Position numbers and translations under genes: made by a program. The notes below the pieces were generated by a model. That model ran no database searches and had not been told where the DNA came from. It saw only the letters and a program-made list of their open reading frames with translations. Below, one piece after another: positions 7,960 through 16,631 of a stretch of 64,000 nucleotides of DNA (its first letter is position 1; the number at the start of each line of letters is the position of its first letter). Source of the DNA: Microbacterium sp. SORGH_AS_0428 (lineage in GTDB: Bacteria > Actinomycetota > Actinomycetes > Actinomycetales > Microbacteriaceae); NCBI RefSeq assembly GCF_031453615.1, contig NZ_JAVIZT010000001.1, positions 1,426,001-1,490,000 on the forward strand, in the 5' to 3' direction.

Positions 7960-10900
7960 ATGCGCGCGACGACGCGACACGTGAGACGCGACCTTGCCGT
8001 CGTGATGATCGGAGCACTGGCGACCGCCGGTGCGGTGTCTCTGCCCACCGCCGCGAGCGCGGCACCCATCGACTACGTGCAGAACGGCACGTTCACCTCC
8101 GGACACGAACCGTGGTGGTCTGCCGGGGTGGATGCGTTCCGCACCGACGGCGGCGTGTTCTGCGCCGATGTGCCCGCCACCGCCAACCCGTGGGACGTGC
8201 TGATCGGGCAGAGCGACATGCCGCTGACGGCGGGTGTCGACTACATCCTCAAGGCCGACGTGCGCGCGAGCGACCCCGCTACGCTCGTCACCCAGGTGGC
8301 CCCGAAGGTCGCCGATGCATCGTTCAGCACCTACACGAGCCAGACCGCCTCGCTCACGGATGCGTGGCAGACACTCAGCTACACCTTCACCGCCCGCGAC
8401 TTCGGCCAGGGCACGGTCTCCGATCTGCAGTTCCGCCTCGGCGCGAACAGCACCCCCACCACCTTCTGTCTCGACAACGTCTCTCTCCTCGAGGAGGACT
8501 CCGTGCCGCCCGTCGATCCGGATCCCGTGGACCCGGTCGTCGGCACGGACCAGCTGCTGCCGAACCCGACGTTCGACAGCGGAACGGACCCCTGGTGGAC
8601 GGCCGGTCCCGTGACGCTGTCGAGCCCCGACAGCAACCTCTGCGCCACCGTGACCGGCGCGACCGCCAACCTCTGGGACGTGCTCGTCGGACACAACGAC
8701 ATCCCCCTCCCCGGCGAGACGGCCTTCCGGCTCAGCTTCACCGCATCCGCCTCGGCTCCGGTGACGGCCTCGACCAAGGTCGGCACCTATTCGGGCGCGT
8801 CGACGCAGGACTTCGTCGAGCGCACCTTCACCGTGGGCACGACGGCGCAGACGTACTCCTACACGTTCGAGACCGCGCCCGCCGACACATTCCACCTCTC
8901 GCAGGTGCAGTTCCGCGTCGGCGGCGTGCCGGAGGGCACCGTCATCTGCTTCGACGATGTGACCCTCACCGGCACGAAGTACACCTACCAGGCCGATACC
9001 GGCCCGGCGGTGAAGGTCAATCAGGTCGGCTACCTCCCGCGCGGGCCGAAGCGCGCGACGGTCGTGACGGATGCGGCAGAGCCGCTCACCTGGACGCTCG
9101 AGGACGCGAGCGGCGCCGCCGTCGCGACCGGCGCCACGACTCCCGCAGGATTCGACGCGAGCGCCGGGGTCGACGTGCACACGATCGACTTCTCCGACGT
9201 CACCGCGACCGGCGACGGCATGCGGCTGCGCGTCGGCGCCGAGCTGAGCCACCCGTTCCGCATCGCCGCCGATGTGTTCCAGTCGCTGCGCACCGACTCG
9301 CTGCGCTTCTTCTACACGAACCGATCCGGCATCGCGATCGACGGCGACATCGCGGGCGCCGACTACGCGCGTCCCGCGGGACACGTGGATGAGGGCGCGA
9401 ACCAGGGCGACGGCAACGTCGGCTGCCTCGAGCCCCAGACGTGGTCGGACGGCTGGACCTGCTCCGACCGACACGACGTCACGGGCGGATGGTACGACGC
9501 GGGAGACCACGGCAAGTATGTGGTCAACGGCGGCATCGCCGTCGCCCAGCTGCTGTCGGCGTACGAGCGCTCGCTTCCCGCCGGCACCGAGGCCGCTCTG
9601 GGCGACTCGACCCTGGCCGTCCCCGAGCGCGGCAACGGCACGCCCGACATCCTCGACGAGGCGCGCTGGGAGCTGGAGTTCCTGCTCAAGATGCAGGTTC
9701 CCGCGGGCGACCCGCTGGCGGGGATGGCCTGGCACAAGGTCACCGATCGCGCGTGGACGGGCCTGCCGCTGATGCCGCACGACGACCCGCAGGAGCGACT
9801 GCTGCACCGCCCGTCGACGGCAGCCACGCTGAACCTCGCTGCGACGGCCGCGCAGGCGTCGCGCCTGTTCGAGCCGTACGACGCGGCCTTCGCTTCGCGC
9901 CTGCGCGAAGCGGCCGAAACCGCCTACGACGCGGCTCTCGCACACCCGGACCTGCTCGCACCCGAGGAGGACGGGGTGGGCGGCGGCACATACGCCGACG
10001 ACACCGTCACCGACGAGTTCTACTGGGCGGCGGCAGAGCTCTACCTCACGACCGGCAGCGACCGCTACCGCGACGAGGTCGAGAACAACCCGCTGCACAC
10101 CGCCGACATCTTCACGGCGGGCGGCTTCTACTGGGGCGACGTCGCGGCTCTCGGGCGCATGCAGCTCGCACGGTTCGGCACGGACCTTCCCGACATCGAC
10201 CGCATCCGTCAGTCGGTCGTGGATGCGGCGGAGAAGCTCATCGCCGACCAGAAGGCGCAGCCGTTCGGTCAGCCCTACGCCCCGAAGGAAGGACTGTACG
10301 ACTGGGGCTCGAACTCGGCCGTGCTGAACAACCAGGTCGTGCTGGCGACGGCGTTCGATCTGACGCAGCGCCCGCGCTACGCGGACGCGGTCATCGAGGC
10401 ATACGACTACCTGTTCGGCCGCAACGTGCTGGGGCAGTCCTATGTGACCGGCTACGGCACGAACGACTCACGCAATCAGCACAGCCGGTGGTACGCGAAC
10501 GCTCTCGACCCGCAGCTGCCGCATCCGCCGATCGGCACGGTGGCCGGCGGACCGAACTCGTCGATCCAGGATCCGGTCGCGAGCGCCTGGCTCGCGGGGT
10601 GCGCACCGCAGGCCTGCTACGTCGACGACATCGGCGCGTGGTCGGTGAACGAGATCACGGTCAACTGGAACTCCGCGCTCGCGTGGGTGGCGTCCTTCGT
10701 CGCCGACCTCGGTGACGGCTTCGTCGCGGTGACCCCTGTCGCGGTCGACGACACCGCATCCGGAGCACCGGGCGAGCCGATCACCGTCGAACCGCTCGCC
10801 AACGACCGCGCCGGAGACGCCGACATCCCCTTGGATGCCGCGACCCTGACGCTGCTGGACGGCACCGGTGACGCTTCGGCCCGGGCGGCCGCGGCGCCCG

Positions 10901-11232
10901 TGAGCTCGGTGACGATCGCGGGCCAGGGCCGGTACGACCTCGACGGCGAGCGCATCGTCTTCACCCCCGAGGCCGGTTTCGTCGGCGCGGCGACGCCGGT
11001 CACGTACCGTGTGGCGGACACCCGCGGCACCGAGGTGACGGCGACGTTCACACCCACCGTGCGAGCGGCTGCCGCATCCGATCCCTCGACCGCTGCGCCC
11101 GCCGCAGCCGGGCGCGGATCCCTGCCGCAGACCGGCGTCGACACGTCACCGCTGTGGGCGCTCGGCGCAGCCGCACTCGCGCTGTTGGGCGCGGGAGCCT
11201 ACCTCGTGCGACGTCGCCGCCGCGCGGCCTGA
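7960..11232 (+). CDS. GH9 cellulase, two CBM4/9 modules, LPQTG wall anchor
   Basis: This 1090-residue secreted enzyme should cleave beta-1,4-glucan. Order of parts: signal peptide (1-34); two carbohydrate-binding modules of the CBM4/9 type (about 36-172 and 198-345), each starting NGTF/NPTF and WW; a cellulase N-terminal Ig-like domain (about 350-445, VKVNQVGYLP); the GH9 (alpha/alpha)6 domain (about 455-930); an Ig-like module (about 935-1035); then LPQTG (1055-1059), a membrane helix and an Arg tail for sortase anchoring. Catalytic residues are in YDAGDHGKY (Asp513/Asp516), the NQHSRW histidine and Glu898 in WSVNEITVNW. GAAGGAG lies just before the ATG. Expression is probably controlled by the double CebR-type operator directly upstream. 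It is monocistronic, with a strong terminator after it. Confidence 0.93.
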   Translation: MRATTRHVRRDLAVVMIGALATAGAVSLPTAASAAPIDYVQNGTFTSGHEPWWSAGVDAFRTDGGVFCADVPATANPWDVLIGQSDMPLTAGVDYILKADVRASDPATLVTQVAPKVADASFSTYTSQTASLTDAWQTLSYTFTARDFGQGTVSDLQFRLGANSTPTTFCLDNVSLLEEDSVPPVDPDPVDPVVGTDQLLPNPTFDSGTDPWWTAGPVTLSSPDSNLCATVTGATANLWDVLVGHNDIPLPGETAFRLSFTASASAPVTASTKVGTYSGASTQDFVERTFTVGTTAQTYSYTFETAPADTFHLSQVQFRVGGVPEGTVICFDDVTLTGTKYTYQADTGPAVKVNQVGYLPRGPKRATVVTDAAEPLTWTLEDASGAAVATGATTPAGFDASAGVDVHTIDFSDVTATGDGMRLRVGAELSHPFRIAADVFQSLRTDSLRFFYTNRSGIAIDGDIAGADYARPAGHVDEGANQGDGNVGCLEPQTWSDGWTCSDRHDVTGGWYDAGDHGKYVVNGGIAVAQLLSAYERSLPAGTEAALGDSTLAVPERGNGTPDILDEARWELEFLLKMQVPAGDPLAGMAWHKVTDRAWTGLPLMPHDDPQERLLHRPSTAATLNLAATAAQASRLFEPYDAAFASRLREAAETAYDAALAHPDLLAPEEDGVGGGTYADDTVTDEFYWAAAELYLTTGSDRYRDEVENNPLHTADIFTAGGFYWGDVAALGRMQLARFGTDLPDIDRIRQSVVDAAEKLIADQKAQPFGQPYAPKEGLYDWGSNSAVLNNQVVLATAFDLTQRPRYADAVIEAYDYLFGRNVLGQSYVTGYGTNDSRNQHSRWYANALDPQLPHPPIGTVAGGPNSSIQDPVASAWLAGCAPQACYVDDIGAWSVNEITVNWNSALAWVASFVADLGDGFVAVTPVAVDDTASGAPGEPITVEPLANDRAGDADIPLDAATLTLLDGTGDASARAAAAPVSSVTIAGQGRYDLDGERIVFTPEAGFVGAATPVTYRVADTRGTEVTATFTPTVRAAAASDPSTAAPAAAGRGSLPQTGVDTSPLWALGAAALALLGAGAYLVRRRRRAA

Positions 11233-11237
11233 GCACA

Positions 11238-11278
11238 TGACGAGGCCCCGGCGGGCATTACCCGCCGGGGCCTCGTCA
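11238..11278. terminator. GC-rich hairpin terminator after GH9 gene
   Basis: A perfect 18-bp stem (11238-11255 with 11261-11278) closes on a 5-base loop (catta), six bases after the cellulase stop. There is no T-run on either side, as is common in high-GC actinobacteria. Confidence 0.85.
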
Positions 11279-11336
11279 TCGCGTTCGCTGCGCCGGGCGG
11301 GCTGGGCTCGCCGTGCGTGGGCGCGGCCGCCATCGG

Positions 11337-11408
11337 CCCGAACTCCTGCGGATCCGAAGAGATCACCCGTTCGCGCTCCTGCTGAGCAGGAATTGCAGGA
11401 GTCCGGGC
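11337..11408. repeat. intergenic inverted-repeat element R2, copy 1
   Basis: Arms CCCGAACTCCTGC (11337-11349) and GCAGGAGTCCGGG (from 11395) are inverted with one mismatch and 45 bases between them. The same arms recur at 35931-36006 and 36123-36201. This copy and the 35.9-kb copy also share GGGCGGGCTGGGC shortly upstream, so the element extends to the left of the left arm. The function is unknown. Confidence 0.75.
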
Positions 11409-11432
11409 GCGAGGATTGCTTCTGACGGTGAA

Positions 11433-11768
11433 TCAGTGCGCGGCGTCGTACGCCTCGAGAACAGCAGCGGGGACGCGCCCGCGTGCGCTCACCTCGTGAC
11501 CGTTCGCAGCGGCCCATTCGCGCACGGCGCCGAGGTCGCGCGCGTCCTTCTTCGCGCCGCGGCCGCGGGTGGTGGTGCGCGATGCGCTGCCGATGGAGCG
11601 GCCCGCCTTGATGAACGGCGCGAAAGCCTCGCGGAGCTTTTCGGCATTCTCCTCAGAAAGGTCGATCTCATAGGACCGCCCCTCGAGAGAGAAGTGAATC
11701 GTCTTTCCCTCTTCAAGAACTTCGCCGTCGAGGTCGTCGATGAGTCGCGTGAAATGCTGTTTGGCCAT
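11433..11768 (-). CDS. lsr2: Lsr2 nucleoid-associated silencer
   Basis: This 111-residue actinobacterial H-NS analogue binds the minor groove of AT-rich DNA and silences transferred genes. The N-terminal dimerisation domain (about 1-60: HFTRLIDDLDGE, then FSLEGRSYEIDLSEENAEKLR) is followed by a basic linker and a C-terminal DNA-binding domain. That domain carries the AT-hook-like RGR at the end of the protein (SARGRVPAAVLEAYDAAH), and its length matches the family. The DNA before the gene is more AT-rich than its surroundings and holds a short inverted repeat TGCAATT/AATTGCA (11797-11803/11821-11827), which might be an autoregulatory site. It stands next to the tRNA-Ser integration scar. Confidence 0.95.
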   Translation of the reverse strand: MAKQHFTRLIDDLDGEVLEEGKTIHFSLEGRSYEIDLSEENAEKLREAFAPFIKAGRSIGSASRTTTRGRGAKKDARDLGAVREWAAANGHEVSARGRVPAAVLEAYDAAH

Positions 11769-12131
11769 AGCCAGGGAGTATGACACATCAACCTTTTGCA
11801 ATTTCTCGACTTGCGAAAGGAATTGCAGTGCAGTTTGGGGCGGCGTGGGCCCACCCAAGGGATTCGAACCCGCGCAGCTCGTCATAACGTCGAACCGGTT
11901 CGCGTGGTGGCGGAGGAGTTCATCGATGCCGACGAACTGAAATCCATCCCAGACGGCGGGATGCAGGACGGCGTGGTGTGTGGCAACGCCGCACCGTTCG
12001 CTCCCGTCGCGCGCCACGGATAAGGCGAACCGACGCCACCTGGTGGATCGCGGTGGCCCAACAAGCACTTCGACGCCCAGTACGCAGCTACCCTCCTGGT
12101 CGGCCGCGCCCCTTGGCTGAAGGAGAGCAGC
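11769..12131. other. gene-free stretch between lsr2 and the acetyltransferase
   Basis: It holds the relatively AT-rich lsr2 upstream region and the left 79-bp direct repeat (11838-11916). Bases 11917-12131 show no convincing gene: short open frames here lack ribosome sites and recognisable domains. Confidence 0.6.
11838..11916. repeat. 79-bp direct repeat, left copy (att-like)
   Basis: It is identical to 12961-13039 except for one base (a11857 versus g12980). It contains a tRNA T-arm-like core (gggattcgaaccc) and ends with TGGCGGAGG, the 3' end (CCA complement and acceptor stem) of the tRNA-Ser gene that the right copy overlaps. The two copies flank a 1.04-kb segment carrying the acetyltransferase. 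Confidence 0.85.
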
Positions 12132-12704
12132 ATGCCCCTCGCAGTGCCTAGAGTGACCGTTTTCGGCTGGGAGCGCGGCCGAAGATGCCAACCGTCAGGC
12201 GCCTCTTACTATTACTGGATGACCGCGCTGCGACAGGCTGTCCCGGAAGATGATCGCGCGCTCGCTGAGATCTCGTTCGAGTGCTGGGCTGAGTCCAACG
12301 ACCCCGGCGACCGTTGGGCACAGGACCGTCCATTCTTCGGGCCACCCACGGATGCACGAGTGGAAGACGTGATCGTGGCGACAAGCAGTGATCGGCCGGT
12401 CGGCTATGTCCGAACACTTCACAGGCCCAGCGAGTACGGCGATTGGTACATAGCCGGCCTCGGCGTCTCGCCGGCCTCTCAATCAATGGGTGTGGGCCGA
12501 AGCCTCGTTGAAGCTGCCCTCGAGAGAGCCGTAATTGGAGGCGGCGCTCGCGTGTGGCTCAAGGCTCTCTCGACGAACGAACCAGGACTGCGCCTCTACC
12601 GTTCCCTTGGCTTCACAGAAGCAGCCCGATCCTCAGGGGCTTTCACGAGCCGGCCCGGCGTCGATGACCTACGACTGAGCATCAAACTGCCACCGGCGCC
12701 GTGA
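12132..12704 (+). CDS. GNAT-family N-acetyltransferase
   Basis: This protein of up to 190 residues is predicted to transfer an acetyl group from acetyl-CoA to an amine; the substrate is unknown. The GNAT core is clear: a beta-strand with DWYIAGLGVSPASQ, the acetyl-CoA loop QSMGVGRSL, then NEPGLRLYRSLGFTEAAR. An AGGAG six or seven bases before the ATG at 12132 supports that start. The first 29 residues look non-conserved and use rare codons (AGA twice), so the ATG at 12219 (161 residues), where the family fold begins, is a serious alternative. Base composition is visibly less GC-rich than the neighbours. Being enclosed by the 79-bp direct repeats, it is probably transferred DNA. Confidence 0.8.
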   Translation: MPLAVPRVTVFGWERGRRCQPSGASYYYWMTALRQAVPEDDRALAEISFECWAESNDPGDRWAQDRPFFGPPTDARVEDVIVATSSDRPVGYVRTLHRPSEYGDWYIAGLGVSPASQSMGVGRSLVEAALERAVIGGGARVWLKALSTNEPGLRLYRSLGFTEAARSSGAFTSRPGVDDLRLSIKLPPAP

Positions 12705-13033
12705 ACGATCGTCTCAGGTCACCCCCAGTCGCTCGGCACCTGCCAGCCGAGAGCGGGGGAACCGTCCAGAGCGTCGCTGGAGCCCTACTCCAGTGCTCCT
12801 GCGCATGCAGACCGAGGACGACGGCGAATATGCGCGGCCCCCGCCCAAACTTTCATTTCGGCGGGGTTCGAACGCCGTCGCGTACCTTCACTCTTGCGGA
12901 GGGTGTGGGATTCGTCCCCACCGCCTCCTCCACACGCCGCTGCGCGGCGCGCGGAGCCTCGGGCGGCGTGGGCCCACCCGAGGGATTCGAACCCGCGCAG
13001 CTCGTCATAACGTCGAACCGGTTCGCGTGGTGG
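12705..13033. other. gene-free stretch with tRNA remnants
   Basis: No gene is seen. Besides the two items listed separately (degenerate tRNA-Ser end at 12895-12921 and the right 79-bp repeat), a T-arm-like palindrome (ggcggggttcgaacgcc) lies near 12870-12886. The stretch looks like debris of repeated insertions at tRNA 3' ends. Confidence 0.6.
12895..12921 (-). pseudogene. degenerate 3' fragment of tRNA-Ser
   Basis: Eighteen consecutive bases (12897-12914, CGGAGGGTGTGGGATTCG) match the 3' part of the intact tRNA-Ser (13034-13051), including acceptor stem and T-arm start. After that the match decays (tccccac versus aacccac). Confidence 0.65.
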
Positions 13034-13039
13034 CGGAGG
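12961..13039. repeat. 79-bp direct repeat, right copy, overlapping tRNA-Ser 3' end
   Basis: It matches 11838-11916 with one mismatch over 79 bases. Its last nine bases are the tRNA-Ser CCA, discriminator and part of the acceptor stem (13031-13039). That is the usual arrangement at a tRNA-targeted integration site, although no integrase gene is present. Confidence 0.85.
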
Positions 13040-13118
13040 GTGTGGGATTCGAACCCACGGGACATTGCTGCCCACCGGTTTTCAAGACCGGGTCCTTCGG
13101 CCGCTCGGACAACCCTCC
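13031..13118 (-). tRNA. tRNA-Ser (anticodon TGA)
   Basis: Read on the minus strand, a 7-bp acceptor stem (GGAGGGT with ACCCTCC) begins at 13118. The anticodon loop ctTGAaa sits on a stem cggt/accg, there is a long variable arm as expected for serine, and the T-arm is GTGGGTTCGAATCCCAC. G is the discriminator and CCA is encoded at 13033-13031. The gene lies about 0.95 kb downstream of serS on the same strand. Confidence 0.95.
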
Positions 13119-13173
13119 CGACGCGCAGAACGCACGCGCCGAACGGGCCGAGTCTAGTCGACGCGCCGGCGGC

Positions 13174-14073
13174 TCAGAGGCGGCGCAGCACCTCGGCGAC
13201 GCCGCCGTCGAGCACGGATGCGGTGACCTCGCCCGCCGCATCCTGCACTTCCTGCGGCCCCTGCCCCATCGCGACCGCACGGCCGCCGTGCTGCTTCGCC
13301 CACGCGAACATGCCGACGTCGTTGCGGCCGTCGCCCATGACGAGCACATTCCCGGGCGCCACATCGAGCCAGTCGCGCACGAGCGCGAGCGCGGTGCCCT
13401 TGTCGACGCCCTTGGGGGCGATGTCGAGCCACGCCGTCCAGCCCACGGCGTACGAGACCTGATTGAGCCCCACCCGATCGACGAGCTCGACGAAGTCGCT
13501 CTCATCGTGCTCCGGAGAGACCACGACGACGCGGGTCACGGGCTGACGCGCGAGCTCCTCGAACGCCACCTTCGACGCACGGTCGAGGTTCCAGTCGTCC
13601 ATGTAGTCGGTGTACTCGCGGCGTCCGTCGGGCAACTCGACGAGGTAGTGCGCGTCGGGCAGGTGCTCGCGCAGCAGGTTCAGCACCTCGGCGGCATCGA
13701 ACGTCTCGACGTGCGTGCGCTCGTAGACGAGGGATACGGGATCCGCCCCGCCCACGCGTGCCATGATCACGGCACCGTTCGAGCACACGGCGTAGTCGGG
13801 TGCGATCTGCAGCAGCTCCTGGATGCCGCGGGTCGCCTCCCAGCTGCGCCCCGTCGCGAGCATCACCTCGTGACCGGCGCGTCGCGCATCCGCCACGGCC
13901 TCGACGATGCCGGGGCTCGGCGACTCGTCCTCCAGCAGCACCGTTCCGTCGATGTCGAGCACGATGAGCATGCGCGCCGCATCCGAGGTCGCGATCTCCT
14001 CCACCAGGGCGGCGGCCTCCGCCGGCGTCTCGATCTCGATCTCTCCGGTCTCCGGCAGCCGCGCCTCGCTCAC
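13174..14073 (-). CDS. Cof-type HAD-superfamily phosphatase
   Basis: This 299-residue cytoplasmic hydrolase is predicted to dephosphorylate a small phosphorylated metabolite. HAD motif I is VLDIDGTVL (about residue 40), motif II is in MLATGRSW, and motifs III/IV are seen in [12 protein letters not shown] and [13 protein letters not shown] cap domain lies between motifs II and III, as in type IIB (Cof) members. The GTG start overlaps the serS stop as GTGA, so it is cotranscribed with the synthetase. The substrate is unknown. Confidence 0.88.
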   Translation of the reverse strand: MSEARLPETGEIEIETPAEAAALVEEIATSDAARMLIVLDIDGTVLLEDESPSPGIVEAVADARRAGHEVMLATGRSWEATRGIQELLQIAPDYAVCSNGAVIMARVGGADPVSLVYERTHVETFDAAEVLNLLREHLPDAHYLVELPDGRREYTDYMDDWNLDRASKVAFEELARQPVTRVVVVSPEHDESDFVELVDRVGLNQVSYAVGWTAWLDIAPKGVDKGTALALVRDWLDVAPGNVLVMGDGRNDVGMFAWAKQHGGRAVAMGQGPQEVQDAAGEVTASVLDGGVAEVLRRL

Positions 14074-15335
14074 GCGATCGGCTCCAGAACCTCGAGACCG
14101 CCGAGGAACGGACGCAGCACCTCCGGCACGGTGACCGAGCCGTCGGCGCGCTGGTGCGTCTCGAGAAGAGCCACGATCCAGCGCGTGGTCGCGAGCGTGC
14201 CGTTCAGCGTCGCGACCGGCTGCGTCTTGCCGTCTTCCGGGCGATACCGGATCGACAGACGCCGAGCCTGGTACGTCGTGCAGTTGCTCGTGCTGGTGAG
14301 CTCGCGATACGCATCCTGCGTGGGAACCCACGCCTCGATGTCGTACTTGCGGGCCGCGGACGAGCCGAGATCGCCCGCGGCGACGTCGATGACGCGGTAC
14401 GAGAGGCCGAGATCCTGCAGCATCCGCTCCTGCATCCCGACGAGACGCAGGTGCTCGGCCTCCGCCTCCGCCGGGTCGACGTAGACGAACATCTCGAGCT
14501 TGTTGAACTGGTGCACGCGGATGATGCCGCGGGTGTCCTTGCCGTACGAGCCCGCCTCGCTGCGGTAACAGGTGGACCAGCCCGCGTAGCGCTTGGGGCC
14601 GCGGCCGAGGTCGAGGATCTCGTCCATGTGGTAGCCGGCCAGAGGCACTTCGCTCGTTCCCACGAGATAGAGGTCCTCGTCGTCGAGGTGGTACACCTCT
14701 GCGGCGTGCTTGCCGAGGAATCCGGTGCCGCGCATGACCTCGGGGCGCACGAGCGTCGGCGGGATGATGGGTGTGAACCCGGCCTGCAGGGCACGATCGA
14801 GCGCGAGGTTCATCAGCGCGATCTCGAGACGCGCACCGACACCGGTGAGGAAGTAGAACCGACTGCCGGAGACCTTGGTTCCCCGCTCCATGTCGATCGC
14901 GCCGAGCAGCTCGCCGATCTCGAGGTGGTCGCGCGGGGTGAAGTCGAACGACGGGATCTCGCCGTGCGTACGCAGCGTCACGAAGTCGTCCTCGCCGCCG
15001 ACGGGCACCCCCTCGATGACGATGTTCTCGATCTTCGCCAGAGCGTCGGCGGCTGCCTCTTCGGCCTCGGTCACGGCGGCCTGCGCAGCCTTGACCTGTG
15101 CGCTCAGCTCCTTCGCCTCGGCGACGAGCGCAGCCTTCTCCTCCTTGGGAGCGGCGGCCACCCGCTTGCCGTGCGCATTCTGCGCGGCGCGCAGCTCTTC
15201 GAACGCCGTGATGGCCGAGCGTCGGTCACGATCTGCGGCGAGCGCCGCATCCACCGTCTCCGCGGACTCGCCGCGGGCTTCCTGCGAACGCTTGACGAGC
15301 TCGGGGTTATCGCGAAGGAGGGCCAGATCGATCAC
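14070..15335 (-). CDS. serS: seryl-tRNA synthetase
   Basis: This 421-residue class II synthetase charges tRNA-Ser with serine. The N-terminal coiled-coil arm (about residues 25-105, rich in Ala/Glu/Lys) binds the long variable arm of the tRNA. The catalytic core shows motif 1 ([15 protein letters not shown]), motif 2 ([20 protein letters not shown]) and motif 3 ([15 protein letters not shown]). It starts with GTG at 15335. It is translationally coupled to the HAD phosphatase and lies in the same orientation as the tRNA-Ser(TGA) gene downstream. Confidence 0.97.
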   Translation of the reverse strand: MIDLALLRDNPELVKRSQEARGESAETVDAALAADRDRRSAITAFEELRAAQNAHGKRVAAAPKEEKAALVAEAKELSAQVKAAQAAVTEAEEAAADALAKIENIVIEGVPVGGEDDFVTLRTHGEIPSFDFTPRDHLEIGELLGAIDMERGTKVSGSRFYFLTGVGARLEIALMNLALDRALQAGFTPIIPPTLVRPEVMRGTGFLGKHAAEVYHLDDEDLYLVGTSEVPLAGYHMDEILDLGRGPKRYAGWSTCYRSEAGSYGKDTRGIIRVHQFNKLEMFVYVDPAEAEAEHLRLVGMQERMLQDLGLSYRVIDVAAGDLGSSAARKYDIEAWVPTQDAYRELTSTSNCTTYQARRLSIRYRPEDGKTQPVATLNGTLATTRWIVALLETHQRADGSVTVPEVLRPFLGGLEVLEPIA

Positions 15336-15379
15336 CCGTGAAGTCTAGACGTGGTGGGTGCGCTCGGATTCCGCCCGCC

Positions 15380-15515
15380 GTGTCCCACTTCCCGCAATGC
15401 ATGTCCCACTTCCCGCAATGCATGTCCCACTTCGCGCAGAAATTGACCCCAGAAACTGCGGCAAGTGGGACACGGATGCGGAGACCGCCGAAACCTGCGG
15501 CAAGTGGGACATGCG
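15380..15515. repeat. intergenic inverted-repeat element R3, copy 1
   Basis: Three GTCCCACTTC-C/G-CGCA blocks (two of them in 21-bp tandem units ending aatgcat) are followed by two inverted counterparts, CTGCGGCAAGTGGGACA and CCTGCGGCAAGTGGGACA. The core from 15423 to 15473 matches the element inside the ATP-grasp gene at 61142-61216. It lies between the divergent serS and diacylglycerol kinase-like genes. Confidence 0.8.
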
Positions 15516-15584
15516 GACAAGACGGTCTCGAGCAGCACCACCGCCCGAGACGCCACAGTGCGCACGCGGCCCTACTCTGTGAGC

Positions 15585-16583
15585 ATGACCTCGGATGCTG
15601 CCGCCGTTCGGCGCGCGGCGCTGGTCTACAACCCTGTGAAGGTCGACGCCCGTCGCTTGCGGGCACAGGTCGTGCATGCCGCGGAGAGCGCGGGATGGGG
15701 CACGCCTCTCTTCTTCGAGACGACCCCCGACGATCTCGGTCAGGGTCAGGCGCGCACAGCCCTCGCGCAGGGGGCGGATGCGGTGCTCGTCGCCGGCGGC
15801 GACGGCACGGTGCGCGCCGTCGCCGAGGCCCTCGCGCACACGGGCGTCCCTCTGACGATCGTGCCCAGCGGCACGGGCAACCTCCTCGCCCGCAACCTGC
15901 GGCTCCCCCTGGACGATCCCGACCGCGTGATCGCCACCGCCTTCGCCGGAGACACGGTGCAGATCGACGTCGGCTTCGCCCAGCTTCACCGGGTCGACGG
16001 GACGACTCAGACCCACGCGTACGTGGTGATGGGCGGTATCGGACTGGATGCGGCGATGATCGCCAACACGCGCCCGTCGCTGAAGAAGAGCGTCGGCTGG
16101 GTCGCCTACGTCGACGGAGCGGCGCGCTCGCTCGTGGGGGCCGCTCCGTTCCGGATCGTCTATCAGGTGGGAGACCAGCGTCTGCACTCGGCCCGCGTGC
16201 AGAGCGTTCTGTACGCCAACTGCGGGTCGCTGCCGGCGGGGCTCTCCCTCATTCCGGAAGCCTCCGTGACCGACGGCACGATGGACGTCGTGCTGTTCCA
16301 GCCGAAGGCGTGGTGGGGATGGCTGTTCGTCTGGCGCCGGGTCGCCTGGGACAACAGCGTGCTGCGCCGATTCCGCGCCGGCCGTCGTGTGCTGCAGCTG
16401 CGCACGCGCGACAATGCCGTGCGCTACATGCGCGGTCGCACGATGGAGGTTGCCGCGGCGGAGCCGCATCCGGTGCAGCTCGACGGCGACGAGTTCGGCG
16501 AGGCCGTGCGGATCGTGAGCCGCATCGACGCGGCAGCACTTCGGGTGACGGTGCCGGCGGGGCACGACCTCAGCCGGCTCTGA
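15585..16583 (+). CDS. diacylglycerol kinase-family lipid kinase
   Basis: This 332-residue protein has a DAGK catalytic domain and probably phosphorylates diacylglycerol or a related lipid using ATP. The nucleotide-binding loop is AVLVAGGDGTVRAVAEAL, followed by the family motif IVPSGTGNLLARNL; ALVYNPVK is the typical N-terminal strand. The C-terminal half has the second beta-sandwich, with VTDGTMDVVLFQPKA. No membrane segment is seen, so it would act at the inner membrane surface. The ATG at 15585 is chosen for domain fit; an in-frame GTG lies six bases earlier and no strong ribosome site is visible. Confidence 0.87.
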   Translation: MTSDAAAVRRAALVYNPVKVDARRLRAQVVHAAESAGWGTPLFFETTPDDLGQGQARTALAQGADAVLVAGGDGTVRAVAEALAHTGVPLTIVPSGTGNLLARNLRLPLDDPDRVIATAFAGDTVQIDVGFAQLHRVDGTTQTHAYVVMGGIGLDAAMIANTRPSLKKSVGWVAYVDGAARSLVGAAPFRIVYQVGDQRLHSARVQSVLYANCGSLPAGLSLIPEASVTDGTMDVVLFQPKAWWGWLFVWRRVAWDNSVLRRFRAGRRVLQLRTRDNAVRYMRGRTMEVAAAEPHPVQLDGDEFGEAVRIVSRIDAAALRVTVPAGHDLSRL

Positions 16584-16631
16584 CTGTCAACCCTTCGCCG
16601 CCGATTCGATCGCGTTCGCAAGGATGATCGG

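Noticed and set aside
6568..10098. Very long open frame (1176 codons) on the minus strand
   Set aside because: It lies antisense to the ABC permease and GH9 genes, is Arg/Gly/His-rich and has no domain; it is a by-product of high GC content.
11838..13039. A complete integrated mobile element
   Set aside because: Direct repeats are present, but no integrase, excisionase or transfer gene lies between them; only a scar can be supported.
12785..13505. Short open frames giving SNPTPSATT-like peptides
   Set aside because: These are translations of tRNA-Ser and its fragments, a common false gene type.
15336..15584. Riboswitch or T-box upstream of serS
   Set aside because: The structured DNA is the R3 repeat; the serS GTG has almost no leader within which a T-box could fit, and no T-box core sequence is seen.
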